Shown: positions 35,892 to 44,476, numbered from the stretch's first letter. The stretch: 64,000 bases of DNA from Pedobacter nutrimenti (GCF_003208655.1 NZ_QKLU01000001.1:248001-312000); one strand, 5' to 3'. Notes: generated by a model from the sequence alone, not told the origin. A program made the numbers and translations.

Positions 35892-35940
35892 GTTTCAAGT
35901 CTTGGAATGAATCCTACAGGTGGCGGGACCTGTAATTGGC
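35892..35940. promoter_or_regulatory. Shared upstream motif, copy 2, with inverted repeat
   Basis: It contains TTTCAAGTCTTGGAATGAAT, then TACAGGT (35915-35921) and ACCTGTA (35928-35934) as perfect arms across GGCGGG, and AATTGGC. It lies 28 bp upstream of the amidohydrolase start codon and shares most of its sequence with the block at 34488. Confidence 0.5.
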
Positions 35941-35967
35941 TAGTTTTGTAATACATATTTTCAAACC

Positions 35968-37314
35968 ATGCACAGATCAGACATATCGCGTAAAGACTTT
36001 TTAAAAAAATCGGGATTGGGTTTTGCCGGAATGGCTATTGCGCCCGGACTATTAAATGCCATGGACATCTCGGCCCAGGGGCCGGTTGATAGAGAACACA
36101 AGCTTGGGAGCAAAGACTTTACTTTAAAAAATGTAAGGCTGGAAACAGGCTTTGAATATGAAGGCGATGAAGTTATTCATACCAAAACAGCATTGTTTTC
36201 TGTTGTGGTCAGCGAGGGGAAAATAAAAAGTATTTCGGCCAATTCGCCTAATGACGCCATGGCTTACGACGCAAAGGGATTGCTGATGCTTCCGGCTTTT
36301 AAAGACATGCACATTCATTTGGATAAAACTTTTTATGGTGGACAGTGGCAGGCAACCAGGCGAAGAACGGGGGGCGTAAAGGGAATGATTGCGCTGGAGC
36401 AGCAAATTTTACCTCAGATGCTTCAAAGCTCTACTGCCCATGCAGAGAAACTGATCGAGTTGCTGCAGTCAAAGGGCTCCTCTTTTGCCAGGAGCCATGT
36501 CAATATTGAACCGACCTCAAAACTCGAATCCCTGAAAAATTTGCAGAAAGCGCTTGAAAATAAAAAAGACAGCTTTGGTGCAGAATTGGTCGCATTTCCA
36601 CAACATGGTGTTTTTTATACCGATTCAGTGCCTTATTTAAAGGATGCTGTGCAGATGGGAATTGATTTTATCGGTGGCCTGGACCCTTATAGCATTGATG
36701 GTTCAATTGAAAAAACGATAGATTTTACAGTCCAGCTGGCATTGGATCATGGTAAAGGTATAGACATACACTTGCACGAATCAGGAGAATCCGGACTGAA
36801 AACGGTAGAGTATCTGATCAAAAAAGTAAACGAAAACCCTGCTTTAAAGGGAAAGACATACATCAGCCACTGTTTTGTTTTAGGTAAACTGGAAAAAACA
36901 AAACAGGAAGAAATCGCTGAACAACTCGGTGCGGCAAATATGGGGATTGTTTCTACCATACCATTTGGCGGGTTGATCATGCCAATACCTGTTTTATATA
37001 AACACAACGTGACCGTGCTGACCGGGAATGACAGTATTATTGATCATTGGAATACCTGGGGTAGTGGAAGTGTTTTGCAGAAGGCCAATCTTATGGCGCA
37101 GCTTTATGGTTATTCTACTGAATTTTTGTTGTCAAGAAGTTTGAAACTGGCAACAGCCAATGTTCTGCCTTTAGATGATAAAGGGGTGCAGCAATGGCCT
37201 AAAGCGGGTGATGTGGCCGATGTGGTGCTTGTGGAGGCCAGTTGTTCAGCAGAGGCGGTTTCAAGAATATCGCCGGTAAAATCACTGATTACTAAAGGAC
37301 GGGTTGTTTTTTAG
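35968..37314 (+). CDS. Tat-type exported amidohydrolase (cytosine deaminase-like)
   Basis: The 448-residue protein opens with SRKDFLKKSGLGFAGMAIAP, a twin-arginine-like leader with Arg-Lys instead of Arg-Arg. The catalytic barrel has HIHLDKT near residue 112, HLHESGESG near 267, ISHCFVLG near 299 and a metal-ligand Asp in GNDSIIDHW near 352. This is the cytosine-deaminase/N-isopropylammelide branch of the amidohydrolases. If exported, it would act in the periplasm on a cyclic amide or amine. Its possible regulator (AraC, 33505-34368) is close by. Substrate unknown. Confidence 0.82.
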   Translation: MHRSDISRKDFLKKSGLGFAGMAIAPGLLNAMDISAQGPVDREHKLGSKDFTLKNVRLETGFEYEGDEVIHTKTALFSVVVSEGKIKSISANSPNDAMAYDAKGLLMLPAFKDMHIHLDKTFYGGQWQATRRRTGGVKGMIALEQQILPQMLQSSTAHAEKLIELLQSKGSSFARSHVNIEPTSKLESLKNLQKALENKKDSFGAELVAFPQHGVFYTDSVPYLKDAVQMGIDFIGGLDPYSIDGSIEKTIDFTVQLALDHGKGIDIHLHESGESGLKTVEYLIKKVNENPALKGKTYISHCFVLGKLEKTKQEEIAEQLGAANMGIVSTIPFGGLIMPIPVLYKHNVTVLTGNDSIIDHWNTWGSGSVLQKANLMAQLYGYSTEFLLSRSLKLATANVLPLDDKGVQQWPKAGDVADVVLVEASCSAEAVSRISPVKSLITKGRVVF

Positions 37315-37377
37315 GGGAGTTTTTTTGGGTGGTTATTTTCTTTCTTTTGGGTTCTTGTTTTGGTTGCTTGCTTACAG

Positions 37378-37500
37378 GGCTTGTTTTTCTTTTTTGGTGT
37401 TCATTTTCTTGGTTAGTTGCTTAGGGGGCTTGTTTTTCTTTTTTGGTGTTCATTTTCTTGGTTAATTGCTTAGGGGGCTTGTTTTTTCTTTCTTTTTTTT
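37378..37500 (+). repeat. 49-bp tandem repeat
   Basis: Units start at 37378, 37427 and 37476 (GGCTTGTTTTTC...). The first two are full length and differ from each other in a single base near their ends. The third breaks off into a T-rich run. The unit is T- and G-rich on this strand and lies between the amidohydrolase stop and dispersed repeat copy 6. The 407-bp region 37315-37721 holds no gene. Confidence 0.85.
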
Positions 37501-37543
37501 GGTTAGTGTTTTGGGTTAGTATTTTGGGTTGGTATTTTGTGAA

Positions 37544-37587
37544 GGATTACCTCGCTGTGCTCGGTGATCCCTGAGGGGGGAGGCTTC
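37544..37587 (+). repeat. Dispersed GC-rich repeat, copy 6
   Basis: It begins GGATTACCTCGCTGTGCTCG and continues with GTGATCCCTGAGGGGGGAGG before CTTCAGC, identical in this core to copy 5 at 25817. It lies next to a second nested palindrome and a second tRNA-Ser gene. Confidence 0.88.
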
Positions 37588-37722
37588 AGCTTGTTTTTTT
37601 ACAAATGCTGCGTCGCTGCGCTCCCGGGCATTTTTTATTTCAGATGCTCCCCCGAATGAATTCGGGTCGCCCTGAAATAAAAAATGCCGCCCTTCGGGGC
37701 AGCATTTGTAAAAAAATAAGCT
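37588..37722. repeat. Nested palindrome abutting tRNA-Ser copy B
   Basis: The outer arms (37588-37611 and 37699-37722) are complementary over 24 bp with one G:T-type mismatch. The inner arms carry GGCATTTTTTATTTCAG and its exact complement. Compared with copy A, the inner stem is one pair longer and the loop bases differ, so pairing is kept while loops vary. Confidence 0.85.
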
Positions 37723-37809
37723 GGCGGAGAGTGAGGGATTCGAACCCCCGGAGCTATTACACTCAACAGTTTTCAAGACTGCCGCAATCGACCACTCTGC
37801 CAACTCTCC
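37722..37809 (-). tRNA. tRNA-Ser (anticodon TGA), copy B
   Basis: This copy is identical over 88 nt to the gene at 25996-26083, with encoded CCA, 7-bp acceptor stem, long variable arm and anticodon TGA at 37773-37775. Two genes for the same anticodon in one 12-kb stretch reflect a duplication that includes both flanks. Confidence 0.97.
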
Positions 37810-37813
37810 GGCG

Positions 37814-37843
37814 CAAAAGTACAAATACAGACTGGTTTTGCAA
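37814..37843 (-). promoter_or_regulatory. Promoter of tRNA-Ser copy B
   Basis: On the minus strand, TTG (in TTTGCAAAA), 19 nt, then TACTTTTG (37821-37814) match the -33/-7 boxes of copy A at the same spacing, while the bases in between differ at several places. This conservation marks the two boxes as functional. Confidence 0.85.
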
Positions 37844-37919
37844 ATTATGATGTAGATTTTTTAATGTAAACTTGATAACAACTTAAAACAGAGCATGAAA
37901 AAATGTGTTTTAAAGTTCG

Positions 37920-38876
37920 TTAATCCTTTTTGAATACGTTAAAATTAGGTTTAATGATTTTGACACTTCTTTTTGACAGGTCAACACTGGCATTCAGTTC
38001 AAAACCCATTAACAGGATAAAAGAGTTTAAATAAAGCCAGATCATAATGACAATCAGTGTACCGATGGAACCATAAACTTTATTATAGGAGCCAAAGTGG
38101 TTGATGTAAAAAGAAAAACCCCAAATGGAAATGAAAGCCAGAATGGTTGCAAGCCAGGACCCCGCGCTAAACAACCTCCATTTTTTGGCATGGGCCGGAC
38201 CATAACGGTATAGGATGGATATGGTTATAAAATACAGTGCAGCAAGTAGGGTCCACCTGGTGAGCTGTATTAAATAGTAAGTGAAATTTCCTTTAATGTG
38301 CAGGCCGTTTTTAATGTAATTTAAGGCGACTTCACCAAGGGTCATGGCACCAATACAAATGATAACGGATACGAATATGGTTAAAGTTAAAATTAAAGCG
38401 ATAAACCTTCTTTTTAACCAGGAACGGGTTTCTATAATTAATGAAGATTTGTTGAAGGCCATCATGAGGTTATGGACCCCATTGGTGGCAAAATAGATGG
38501 AAAATATAAAACCGAAAGAAAGCAGTTTCCCATTCTGTTTTTTAATAATTTCTGTTAAGGTTGTTTCAAAGGCATCAAATGCTTTATGCGGAAGAACAAG
38601 GGCAATTAAAGACATCAGCTGGTCCTGGAAACCATTGGGTAAAAAGGGGATCAGGGTAAACAAAAAGATAATCCCTGGAAATATTGCCAGCATAAAGTTA
38701 TAAGCCAGTGAGGAGGCTTTATTTACCAGTGCATCTTTTTGAATTTCCTTAAAAAAAAAGGAAGCAACCGTATAGAGCGGAAGCGGACTGAAACCGGGCA
38801 GTACATATACCTTGGTCCAGTCAATAAACAGGGCATAAAGTTTTATCCGAAGTAATTGCTTGTGTACCCAGTCCAT
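37920..38876 (-). CDS. YihY/BrkB-family inner-membrane protein
   Basis: The 318-residue protein has six hydrophobic segments. The family signature is visible: KASSLAYNFMLAIFPGIIFLF near residues 54-74 and TLIVIMIWLYLNSFILLMGFE near 272-292. These proteins have been called ribonuclease BN or BrkB, names that are not supported functionally. The real role is unknown, perhaps transport. It is the last of four genes on the minus strand (PASTA protein, MltG, thioesterase). Confidence 0.88.
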   Translation of the reverse strand: MDWVHKQLLRIKLYALFIDWTKVYVLPGFSPLPLYTVASFFFKEIQKDALVNKASSLAYNFMLAIFPGIIFLFTLIPFLPNGFQDQLMSLIALVLPHKAFDAFETTLTEIIKKQNGKLLSFGFIFSIYFATNGVHNLMMAFNKSSLIIETRSWLKRRFIALILTLTIFVSVIICIGAMTLGEVALNYIKNGLHIKGNFTYYLIQLTRWTLLAALYFITISILYRYGPAHAKKWRLFSAGSWLATILAFISIWGFSFYINHFGSYNKVYGSIGTLIVIMIWLYLNSFILLMGFELNASVDLSKRSVKIIKPNFNVFKKD

Positions 38877-38932
38877 ATCTCAAATCTACTTAAAGGATCA
38901 TCAACTTGCAACCCACCCCCAGGGCGGTTTGC

Positions 38933-39337
38933 TTAAAAATATTTGGCCAATTTCTCCATGAAATTCTCCGGGGGCTGGCAGGGTTTTTTCTTGAGCATAT
39001 CAAAAAATACAAGTATGGTAGAGCCAATGTTGATCAGCTCGTTTTCTTCATTGTACAGTTCGTAGTCAAAATGGATACGTACGCCCGGAAGCTCCTTAAC
39101 CGTTGTTTTAATGGTGAGCTCCTGGTCATAGAAAGCGGGCCTGATGAATTTACATTTGAGCTCCAGCAGTGGCATCATAACCCCGGAACTTTCCATAGAA
39201 CCATAGGTCATGCCCAGGCTCCGGAGCATTTCTACACGGCCGACTTCATAGTACTGGGCGTAATTTCCATTATATACATAGCCCATCTGATCTGTTTCAC
39301 TATACCTGACCCTTATTTTCGTACTGTGGGTATACAT
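38933..39337 (-). CDS. Acyl-CoA thioesterase, YbgC-like hotdog protein
   Basis: The 134-residue hotdog-fold protein opens with IRVRYSETDQMGYVYNGNYA, where the conserved Asp (SETDQMG) is the catalytic residue of the 4-hydroxybenzoyl-CoA thioesterase group, and RVEMLRSLGM follows. It hydrolyses acyl-CoA thioesters. Exact chain length preference cannot be read. It lies 2 bp downstream of the MltG gene and is co-transcribed with it. Confidence 0.88.
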   Translation of the reverse strand: MYTHSTKIRVRYSETDQMGYVYNGNYAQYYEVGRVEMLRSLGMTYGSMESSGVMMPLLELKCKFIRPAFYDQELTIKTTVKELPGVRIHFDYELYNEENELINIGSTILVFFDMLKKKPCQPPENFMEKLAKYF

Positions 39338-39339
39338 AT

Positions 39340-40395
39340 CTATCTGAAAATATTACGCTTGTTCAGGGCATCCCTGTATTTTTTTGCGTTGATTTCGTGC
39401 TGTTCTTTTGTAGCTGCAAAGTTATGATAGCCGGAAAAATCGTCTTTGGCACACATATACAGGTAATTGTTGTTGTCCTTGTTCAGAACAGCGTCTATGG
39501 CATTGATGCTGGGCATCATAATCGGGCCCGGAGGCAGGCCAGCATATTTGTAGGTGTTGTATTTGGATTCTACCCTAAGCAGGGCATTGGTTACCCTTTT
39601 AACCGTAAAGTCCCCATTGGCAAAAATGACCGTTGGGTCTGCCTGCAATAGGATGCCTTTGTTTAAGCGGTTGATGTACAGTCCGGCAATAACAGGCATC
39701 TCTTTATCAAAAATAGCTTCCCCGTCAACAATAGAGGCCAGAATGGTTACCTGTACCGGGGTCATATTTAAAGCTTCTGCTTTCTTTTTCCGCTCAGGGG
39801 TCCAGAACTTATTGTATTCCTTTAACATTTTGTCAAAAAACTCTGATGGACTGGTGTTCCAGTACATATCATAAGTATTTGGAATAAACATGGTGTAGAT
39901 ATTATCTGTTGTAAAACCATGTTTTTCAACCAAAGCGGCTGAATCCAGCAGGTGAATAAAGGACAGGGAATCTGCTTCCAGGTTTTTGGACAGGTAACCG
40001 GCAAATTCTTCTTTACGACGGATGTTTTGGAATTTTAATTTTACGGGGTCCTGATTACCTGATTTAATTTTATTGATTAAAGTACGGTTGTTCATTCCTT
40101 TAGCCAATTTATAACGGCCCGGTTTTAATTTATCGGCCAGGTCCATTTTTTCAGCAGCTTGTGTAAAGGCGGCCTGATCAATCAGGATGTCTTTTCGTTT
40201 CATTTCCTCCAGCAGCTGAGGAAGCTGGTCATTTGTTCTGATGTACAAATATTTTTCTTTCTCTGTAATATTTGGGGCAAAATAAACTTTATAGAATTTC
40301 AGTCCAAAAAATGCAGCTACTGCTGCGATGATTAAAAATATAATTAAAGCGGCTTTTGTTCCTGCCTTAACATTTTTCTTTTCGTTAGTCGTCAT
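39340..40395 (-). CDS. mltG: Endolytic transglycosylase MltG (YceG-like)
   Basis: The 351-residue protein has an N-terminal membrane anchor (residues 15-36), a LysM-like region (about 40-120) and the YceG domain (about 130-345, with NTYDMYWNTSPSEFFDKML and YINRLNKGILLQADPTVIFA). It cuts nascent glycan strands in the periplasm. In the catalytic loop the sequence is ASIVDGEA: position 224 is Asp where the E. coli enzyme has the catalytic Glu of SIVEKE, with Glu226 two residues on. The start codon follows the PASTA protein gene by 11 bp. Confidence 0.92.
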   Translation of the reverse strand: MTTNEKKNVKAGTKAALIIFLIIAAVAAFFGLKFYKVYFAPNITEKEKYLYIRTNDQLPQLLEEMKRKDILIDQAAFTQAAEKMDLADKLKPGRYKLAKGMNNRTLINKIKSGNQDPVKLKFQNIRRKEEFAGYLSKNLEADSLSFIHLLDSAALVEKHGFTTDNIYTMFIPNTYDMYWNTSPSEFFDKMLKEYNKFWTPERKKKAEALNMTPVQVTILASIVDGEAIFDKEMPVIAGLYINRLNKGILLQADPTVIFANGDFTVKRVTNALLRVESKYNTYKYAGLPPGPIMMPSINAIDAVLNKDNNNYLYMCAKDDFSGYHNFAATKEQHEINAKKYRDALNKRNIFR

Positions 40396-40406
40396 ATGAG
40401 GAAATC

Positions 40407-41189
40407 CTAGTTTGGTTTGTTCGTTGCTTTGTTAGACAATACAATATTTATTGGTGTTCCGATCTTCACTTTTGATACCGAGTCAGAGAGTACGGGTGTT
40501 TGCATAACAATAACTGCATTTGCACTATCTGTAATGGCACCTTCATAAGTAATATTTCCAAGCATCAACATAGAGCCTTTTAGTGAAAATCTTGCTTCAT
40601 CTTTTGTCAATCCTATTAAATTAGGGATGTCGACTTCTTCATTTCCGCGTCCATCTCCCAGTACCAGGTCTATCCTGGAGCCTTTTGGTAAAATACTTCC
40701 GGGTTTGATCGGTCTTCCGCCAAAAGAAGCTTCCAGTACCACATCTTTACTGACATCCGGTTTGTAGGTCGTATCCCCAACTTTCAGGCCAAAACTTTCC
40801 AGCATCGGCTGTACTTCACGGAGGGTTTTAAGTTCTATGTCCGGAAATTTTACATTTGGTGCCTGAGCAGTGTTTATGGTTAAATATATGGTCCTGTTGT
40901 CTTTTACAAAAGTATTGGCATCCGGATCCTGGTCAATCACAATCCCCGGAGGTTTATCCATAATAAAAACCGAATCGACCTCGTAACGCAAACCAAGTTC
41001 TTCCAGTTTGCTTACAGCCTGTGTAAAGGCTAGTCCTTTTAGAGCAGGTACATTAAGCCCCTGACCATGTTTTGTATAATACCTTAAACTAAAAAAAGCA
41101 ATGAATAATATAGCGATTACAGTCAGAACAGCTGTTATGAGGTTGTTTCTGAAAGATTTAGTTTTTAGATAGGTGGTGAATTTGCTCAT
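40407..41189 (-). CDS. PASTA-domain membrane protein
   Basis: The 260-residue protein has a short cytosolic start, a transmembrane helix (about 14-35) and three PASTA repeats outside the inner membrane (LNVPALKGLAFTQAVSKLEE, then FPDIELKTLREVQPMLESFG and IPNLIGLTKDEARFSL). Unlike Stk1-type kinases it lacks a kinase domain. PASTA modules bind peptidoglycan fragments or divisome proteins. The next gene encodes the transglycosylase MltG, so a cell-wall role fits. Confidence 0.9.
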   Translation of the reverse strand: MSKFTTYLKTKSFRNNLITAVLTVIAILFIAFFSLRYYTKHGQGLNVPALKGLAFTQAVSKLEELGLRYEVDSVFIMDKPPGIVIDQDPDANTFVKDNRTIYLTINTAQAPNVKFPDIELKTLREVQPMLESFGLKVGDTTYKPDVSKDVVLEASFGGRPIKPGSILPKGSRIDLVLGDGRGNEEVDIPNLIGLTKDEARFSLKGSMLMLGNITYEGAITDSANAVIVMQTPVLSDSVSKVKIGTPINIVLSNKATNKPN

Positions 41190-41371
41190 TGCGTTTTCTT
41201 ATATCCTGAATATTTCAGCCAAAAATAGACTAAAAAAATATTTTATCGGAATTTAAATAACATCTGTGTTACTATTTATATTTTTGATGCAGGTACAGCA
41301 GAAGGAAGCGAAGGAGGTATTGATCATAACCTGAACGGAGGCTGTATGTTTAAAATAAATAGACAATTCTA

Positions 41372-42358
41372 ATGAAAAAAATAATAGCGTTACTCACTGG
41401 AGGGACAACAGGCGAGTGGGTCGTTTCAGTTAAAAGTGCAGCAACTATAGCCCAAAACCTGGATCCGGATAAGTTTGATGTATATAAGATTATGCTGACC
41501 CAGCAGGGCTGGTTTTATGAACCGGCTGATTCTGTAAAGATAGAGGTGGACAGAAATGATTTTTCAGTGACTCTTAAAGGAAGAAAAATAAAGTTTGACG
41601 GTGTGTTTATTGCTATACACGGATCTCCGGGTGAGGATGGAAAATTGCAGGGTTATTTTGACATGCTGGGTGTCCCTTATACCACTTGTGATGCCTTAAC
41701 GTCGGCCATCACGATGAATAAGGGCTATACCAAAGCGATTGTTCAGGGGATTGAGGAGTTGTTTGTCGCCAGGTCTGTACAGATTTTTAAAAACGGGGCT
41801 TATAAAACCGAAGAGATTAAAAAAGAGCTAAAGCTACCTTATTTTGTAAAGCCAAATAATGGGGGCAGTAGTATTGGCATGAGCAAGGTAACCAATCAGT
41901 ATGATCTGCAAACCGCACTAGATAAGGCTTTTAATGAAGATAACCAGATTCTGATAGAAGAATTTATAGAGGGAAGAGAGTTTACTGTTGGTGTGGTTAA
42001 ACTTGATGGTAAAATTACGGTATTACCAGTTACCGAAGTGGAAACGGCAAAAGAGTTTTTTGATTTTGAAGCCAAATATACACCTGGGGTAGCTACAGAA
42101 ACTACACCTGCAGCTTTGAAAAAAGAGAGCCGGGAGCGGATAGAAAAAATAGTTACCCAGGTCTATCAGAAACTGAACTGCCGGGGGATTGTGCGCATAG
42201 ACTTTATTTTGCAGGGCGGTGAAGGTGATTTTTATTTTATAGAGATCAATACCATACCGGGGCAAACGGCAACCAGTTTTATTCCCCAACAGGTTGCGGC
42301 CATGGGGATGAAACTCAATGATTTTTATACCAAACTGATTAAAGAAACAATAGGCTAA
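41372..42358 (+). CDS. ddl: D-alanine--D-alanine ligase
   Basis: The 328-residue ATP-grasp enzyme joins two D-Ala residues for peptidoglycan. It shows IHGSPGEDGKLQGYFDMLG (residues 77-95) as the typical N-terminal loop, PYFVKPNNGGSSIGMSKV near 155 in the ATP-grasp domain, and the metal-binding FIEINTIPGQTATSFIPQQ near 290. It diverges from the PASTA/MltG genes across a 182-bp spacer with a TATTTTTG -7-like box at 41279-41286. Size is normal for the family. Confidence 0.96.
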   Translation: MKKIIALLTGGTTGEWVVSVKSAATIAQNLDPDKFDVYKIMLTQQGWFYEPADSVKIEVDRNDFSVTLKGRKIKFDGVFIAIHGSPGEDGKLQGYFDMLGVPYTTCDALTSAITMNKGYTKAIVQGIEELFVARSVQIFKNGAYKTEEIKKELKLPYFVKPNNGGSSIGMSKVTNQYDLQTALDKAFNEDNQILIEEFIEGREFTVGVVKLDGKITVLPVTEVETAKEFFDFEAKYTPGVATETTPAALKKESRERIEKIVTQVYQKLNCRGIVRIDFILQGGEGDFYFIEINTIPGQTATSFIPQQVAAMGMKLNDFYTKLIKETIG

Positions 42359-42366
42359 ATCTTTTA

Positions 42367-42407
42367 AACAAAAAAGCCGCTCTGAATTTCAGAGCGGCTT
42401 TTTTGTT
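42367..42407. terminator. Bidirectional terminator between ddl and the MATE gene
   Basis: GCCGCTCTGAA and its complement TTCAGAGCGGC form an 11-bp stem around one base, with flanking A6 and T6 runs that extend it. It ends both converging genes. Confidence 0.9.
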
Positions 42408-43834
42408 TAAACTTTAATGGTTTTCCACTTGCCTTTTTTAAACAGGATAAAACCTGTAATGGCTATGCCTGTTTCGGAAATCGGAACAGCCATAAAGACC
42501 CCGGTGGGGCCCATATTAAAATGTTTTGCCAGAACATAGGCCAGAGGGATCTGAAAAAGCCAGAAGCCGAAAAAATTTACCCAGGTTGGTGTCCAGGTAT
42601 CACCCGCGCCATTAAACGTGCTGATGAGTACCATTCCGATACCATAAAAAATATAGCCCAGGCTTAAAATGTGAAGTGCATTTACCGCAACTTCCTGTAC
42701 CATTTTATCGTTGCTGAAAAAAGCGACAAAATAAGGCGCTCCGATAAAGGTCAGCACCATCACGCAGCCCATGTAAATGACATTGTATTTTACCGTTTTC
42801 AGGACAGATTTTTCAGCCCTCCCGAGTTCTTTTGCGCCCAGGTTTTGTCCGACCAGGGTTGCCGCCGCATTACTCATTCCCCAGGCAGGCAGCATAAAAA
42901 ACATCATGAGCCTTAAAGCGGTCTGGTACCCGGCAGAGCCATGGTCACCACCGGTAGTGGCCACCAGCTGGGCTAAAAAGATCCAGCTGCAGGATGCAAT
43001 GATAAACTGGAAAATTCCTGGTGTGGCTATTTTTAAAAGCGCTTTTATTTGCTCCCATTGCGGTTTGAAATAGTGCAGCTTTATTTTTAAGGCACTTTTT
43101 CCGCTGGTCAGGTGATACACCTGATAGGCAACCCCAATTCCTCGTCCCAATGTGGTGGCAATTGCTGCTCCGGTTAAACCAAAAGCAGGAACAGGGCCAA
43201 AACCATTGATAAATATTGGGCATAAGATGATGTTGGCCAGGTTAGCCAGCCATAAGCTTTTCATGGCGATAGCGGCATTACCTGCACCCCTGAAAATTCC
43301 GTTGATCAGGAACAGGAGCATAATCACCAGGCTGCCGCCCATCATTAGTCTGGTAAAAGGAGTGCCATGGGCCGCTGTTTCTGCAGAAGCACCCATTAGC
43401 ATTAAAATATCTTTTGCAAAGATAAATCCGGCAATACTGATCAGGATGTTAAATGTAATGGCAATCAGGATGGCCTGCATACCCGCTTTTGCCGCGGCAG
43501 CAGGATCTTTTTCTCCAATTCTCCTGGCCACAACTGCGGTTGCAGCCATACTCATTCCAATGGCAATGGAATAGATGATGGTCAGTACGGATTCTGTTAA
43601 ACCTACGGTTTGAATGGCATGACTGCTGTTGGGCAGATGTCCGACAAAGAAAAGGTCAACGAGTGCAAAAATAGACTCCATGGCCATTTCCAACATCATT
43701 GGAATGGCCAGCAGCAATACAGCCCTGCGTATGCTGCCTTGGGTATAATCTAGTTCTTCGCCTTTAAGCGCTTGTTTTAAAAGTGTAAATATTCTGGATA
43801 GCTTGCCGGGGGCAGCTGTTTCCTGTTGTAGCAT
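42407..43834 (-). CDS. MATE-family efflux transporter
   Basis: The 475-residue protein has 12 hydrophobic helices in two homologous halves, with the motifs VGLTESVLTIIYSIAIGMSM and NAAATLVGQNLGAKELGRAE typical of the MATE/NorM fold. An N-terminal extension of about 30 residues (LLKQALKGEELDYTQGSIRR) is longer than in E. coli NorM. It exchanges sodium or protons for drugs or metabolites. The precise substrate is unknown. Confidence 0.93.
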   Translation of the reverse strand: MLQQETAAPGKLSRIFTLLKQALKGEELDYTQGSIRRAVLLLAIPMMLEMAMESIFALVDLFFVGHLPNSSHAIQTVGLTESVLTIIYSIAIGMSMAATAVVARRIGEKDPAAAAKAGMQAILIAITFNILISIAGFIFAKDILMLMGASAETAAHGTPFTRLMMGGSLVIMLLFLINGIFRGAGNAAIAMKSLWLANLANIILCPIFINGFGPVPAFGLTGAAIATTLGRGIGVAYQVYHLTSGKSALKIKLHYFKPQWEQIKALLKIATPGIFQFIIASCSWIFLAQLVATTGGDHGSAGYQTALRLMMFFMLPAWGMSNAAATLVGQNLGAKELGRAEKSVLKTVKYNVIYMGCVMVLTFIGAPYFVAFFSNDKMVQEVAVNALHILSLGYIFYGIGMVLISTFNGAGDTWTPTWVNFFGFWLFQIPLAYVLAKHFNMGPTGVFMAVPISETGIAITGFILFKKGKWKTIKV

Positions 43835-44056
43835 AATAAAAAAATAAGAATGTTGAACCTTGATTCAGCAGAAAGCTGAATGATAAAAAAATGCGGGAAA
43901 GGGGAGTCCTTTAAGCAGTTAAAAGGACAGCTGATGAAATCATATGCTGTATATTTTAAAGTTCAGAAACAAATATATATTCTTTTTTCGGATATGCTTT
44001 CTTTTTTTTAAAAATAACTAAATAGAACAGAAGCAATGATTTATGGTGTTTCCAGC

Positions 44057-44476
44057 TTAAACGCTGTAGGTTTTAATCATTTCTTCACTGACCCGGCTTG
44101 CCCTTCCGCTTGCAATATCAATCATCACATAGTCGAACCAGCCATCGGAAGAAATTTTTGCAGTTCGTTTGTTTTCGATTTCAAACTGTACCCTGCAGCC
44201 TTTTTCGTTAATGCTCAGGATTCCGGTACGGATCAGCAGGACATCGCCCAATGTTAAAGGCCTTTTAAAATCAACATGTGCGGTTTTGACCACCCAGCCA
44301 AAACCGCTTTTTAGAAAATCTTCCATGGGCATTTTATAAAATTTTTCCATCTGTTCGTACCTTGCGGCGAGTACATAGTCAAAATACTTGCTGTTGTGTA
44401 CGTGATTAAACATATCAATATCATCTGGTCTGACCTTAAGTTCTGTTTCAAATATGCTGTAGCCCGTTTTTTCCAT
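44057..44476 (-). CDS. Acyl-CoA/acyl-ACP thioesterase, hotdog fold
   Basis: The 139-residue protein has VRPDDIDMFNHVHNSKYFDY at residues 16-35, where Asp of DIDMFNHV is the expected catalytic residue. It belongs to the 4-hydroxybenzoyl-CoA thioesterase-like group and is a second such enzyme in the window (see 38933-39337). It diverges from rpsO across 119 bp. Exact substrate unknown. Confidence 0.85.
   Translation of the reverse strand: MEKTGYSIFETELKVRPDDIDMFNHVHNSKYFDYVLAARYEQMEKFYKMPMEDFLKSGFGWVVKTAHVDFKRPLTLGDVLLIRTGILSINEKGCRVQFEIENKRTAKISSDGWFDYVMIDIASGRASRVSEEMIKTYSV

Noticed and set aside
37378-37500. 49-bp tandem repeat as a CRISPR array
   Set aside because: The repeats are directly joined without unique spacers.
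25996-37809. Integrated element between the tRNA genes
   Set aside because: No integrase, transposase or phage gene lies in the interval. Repeat-mediated loss is only a possibility, so it is scored as a finding and not as a mobile element.
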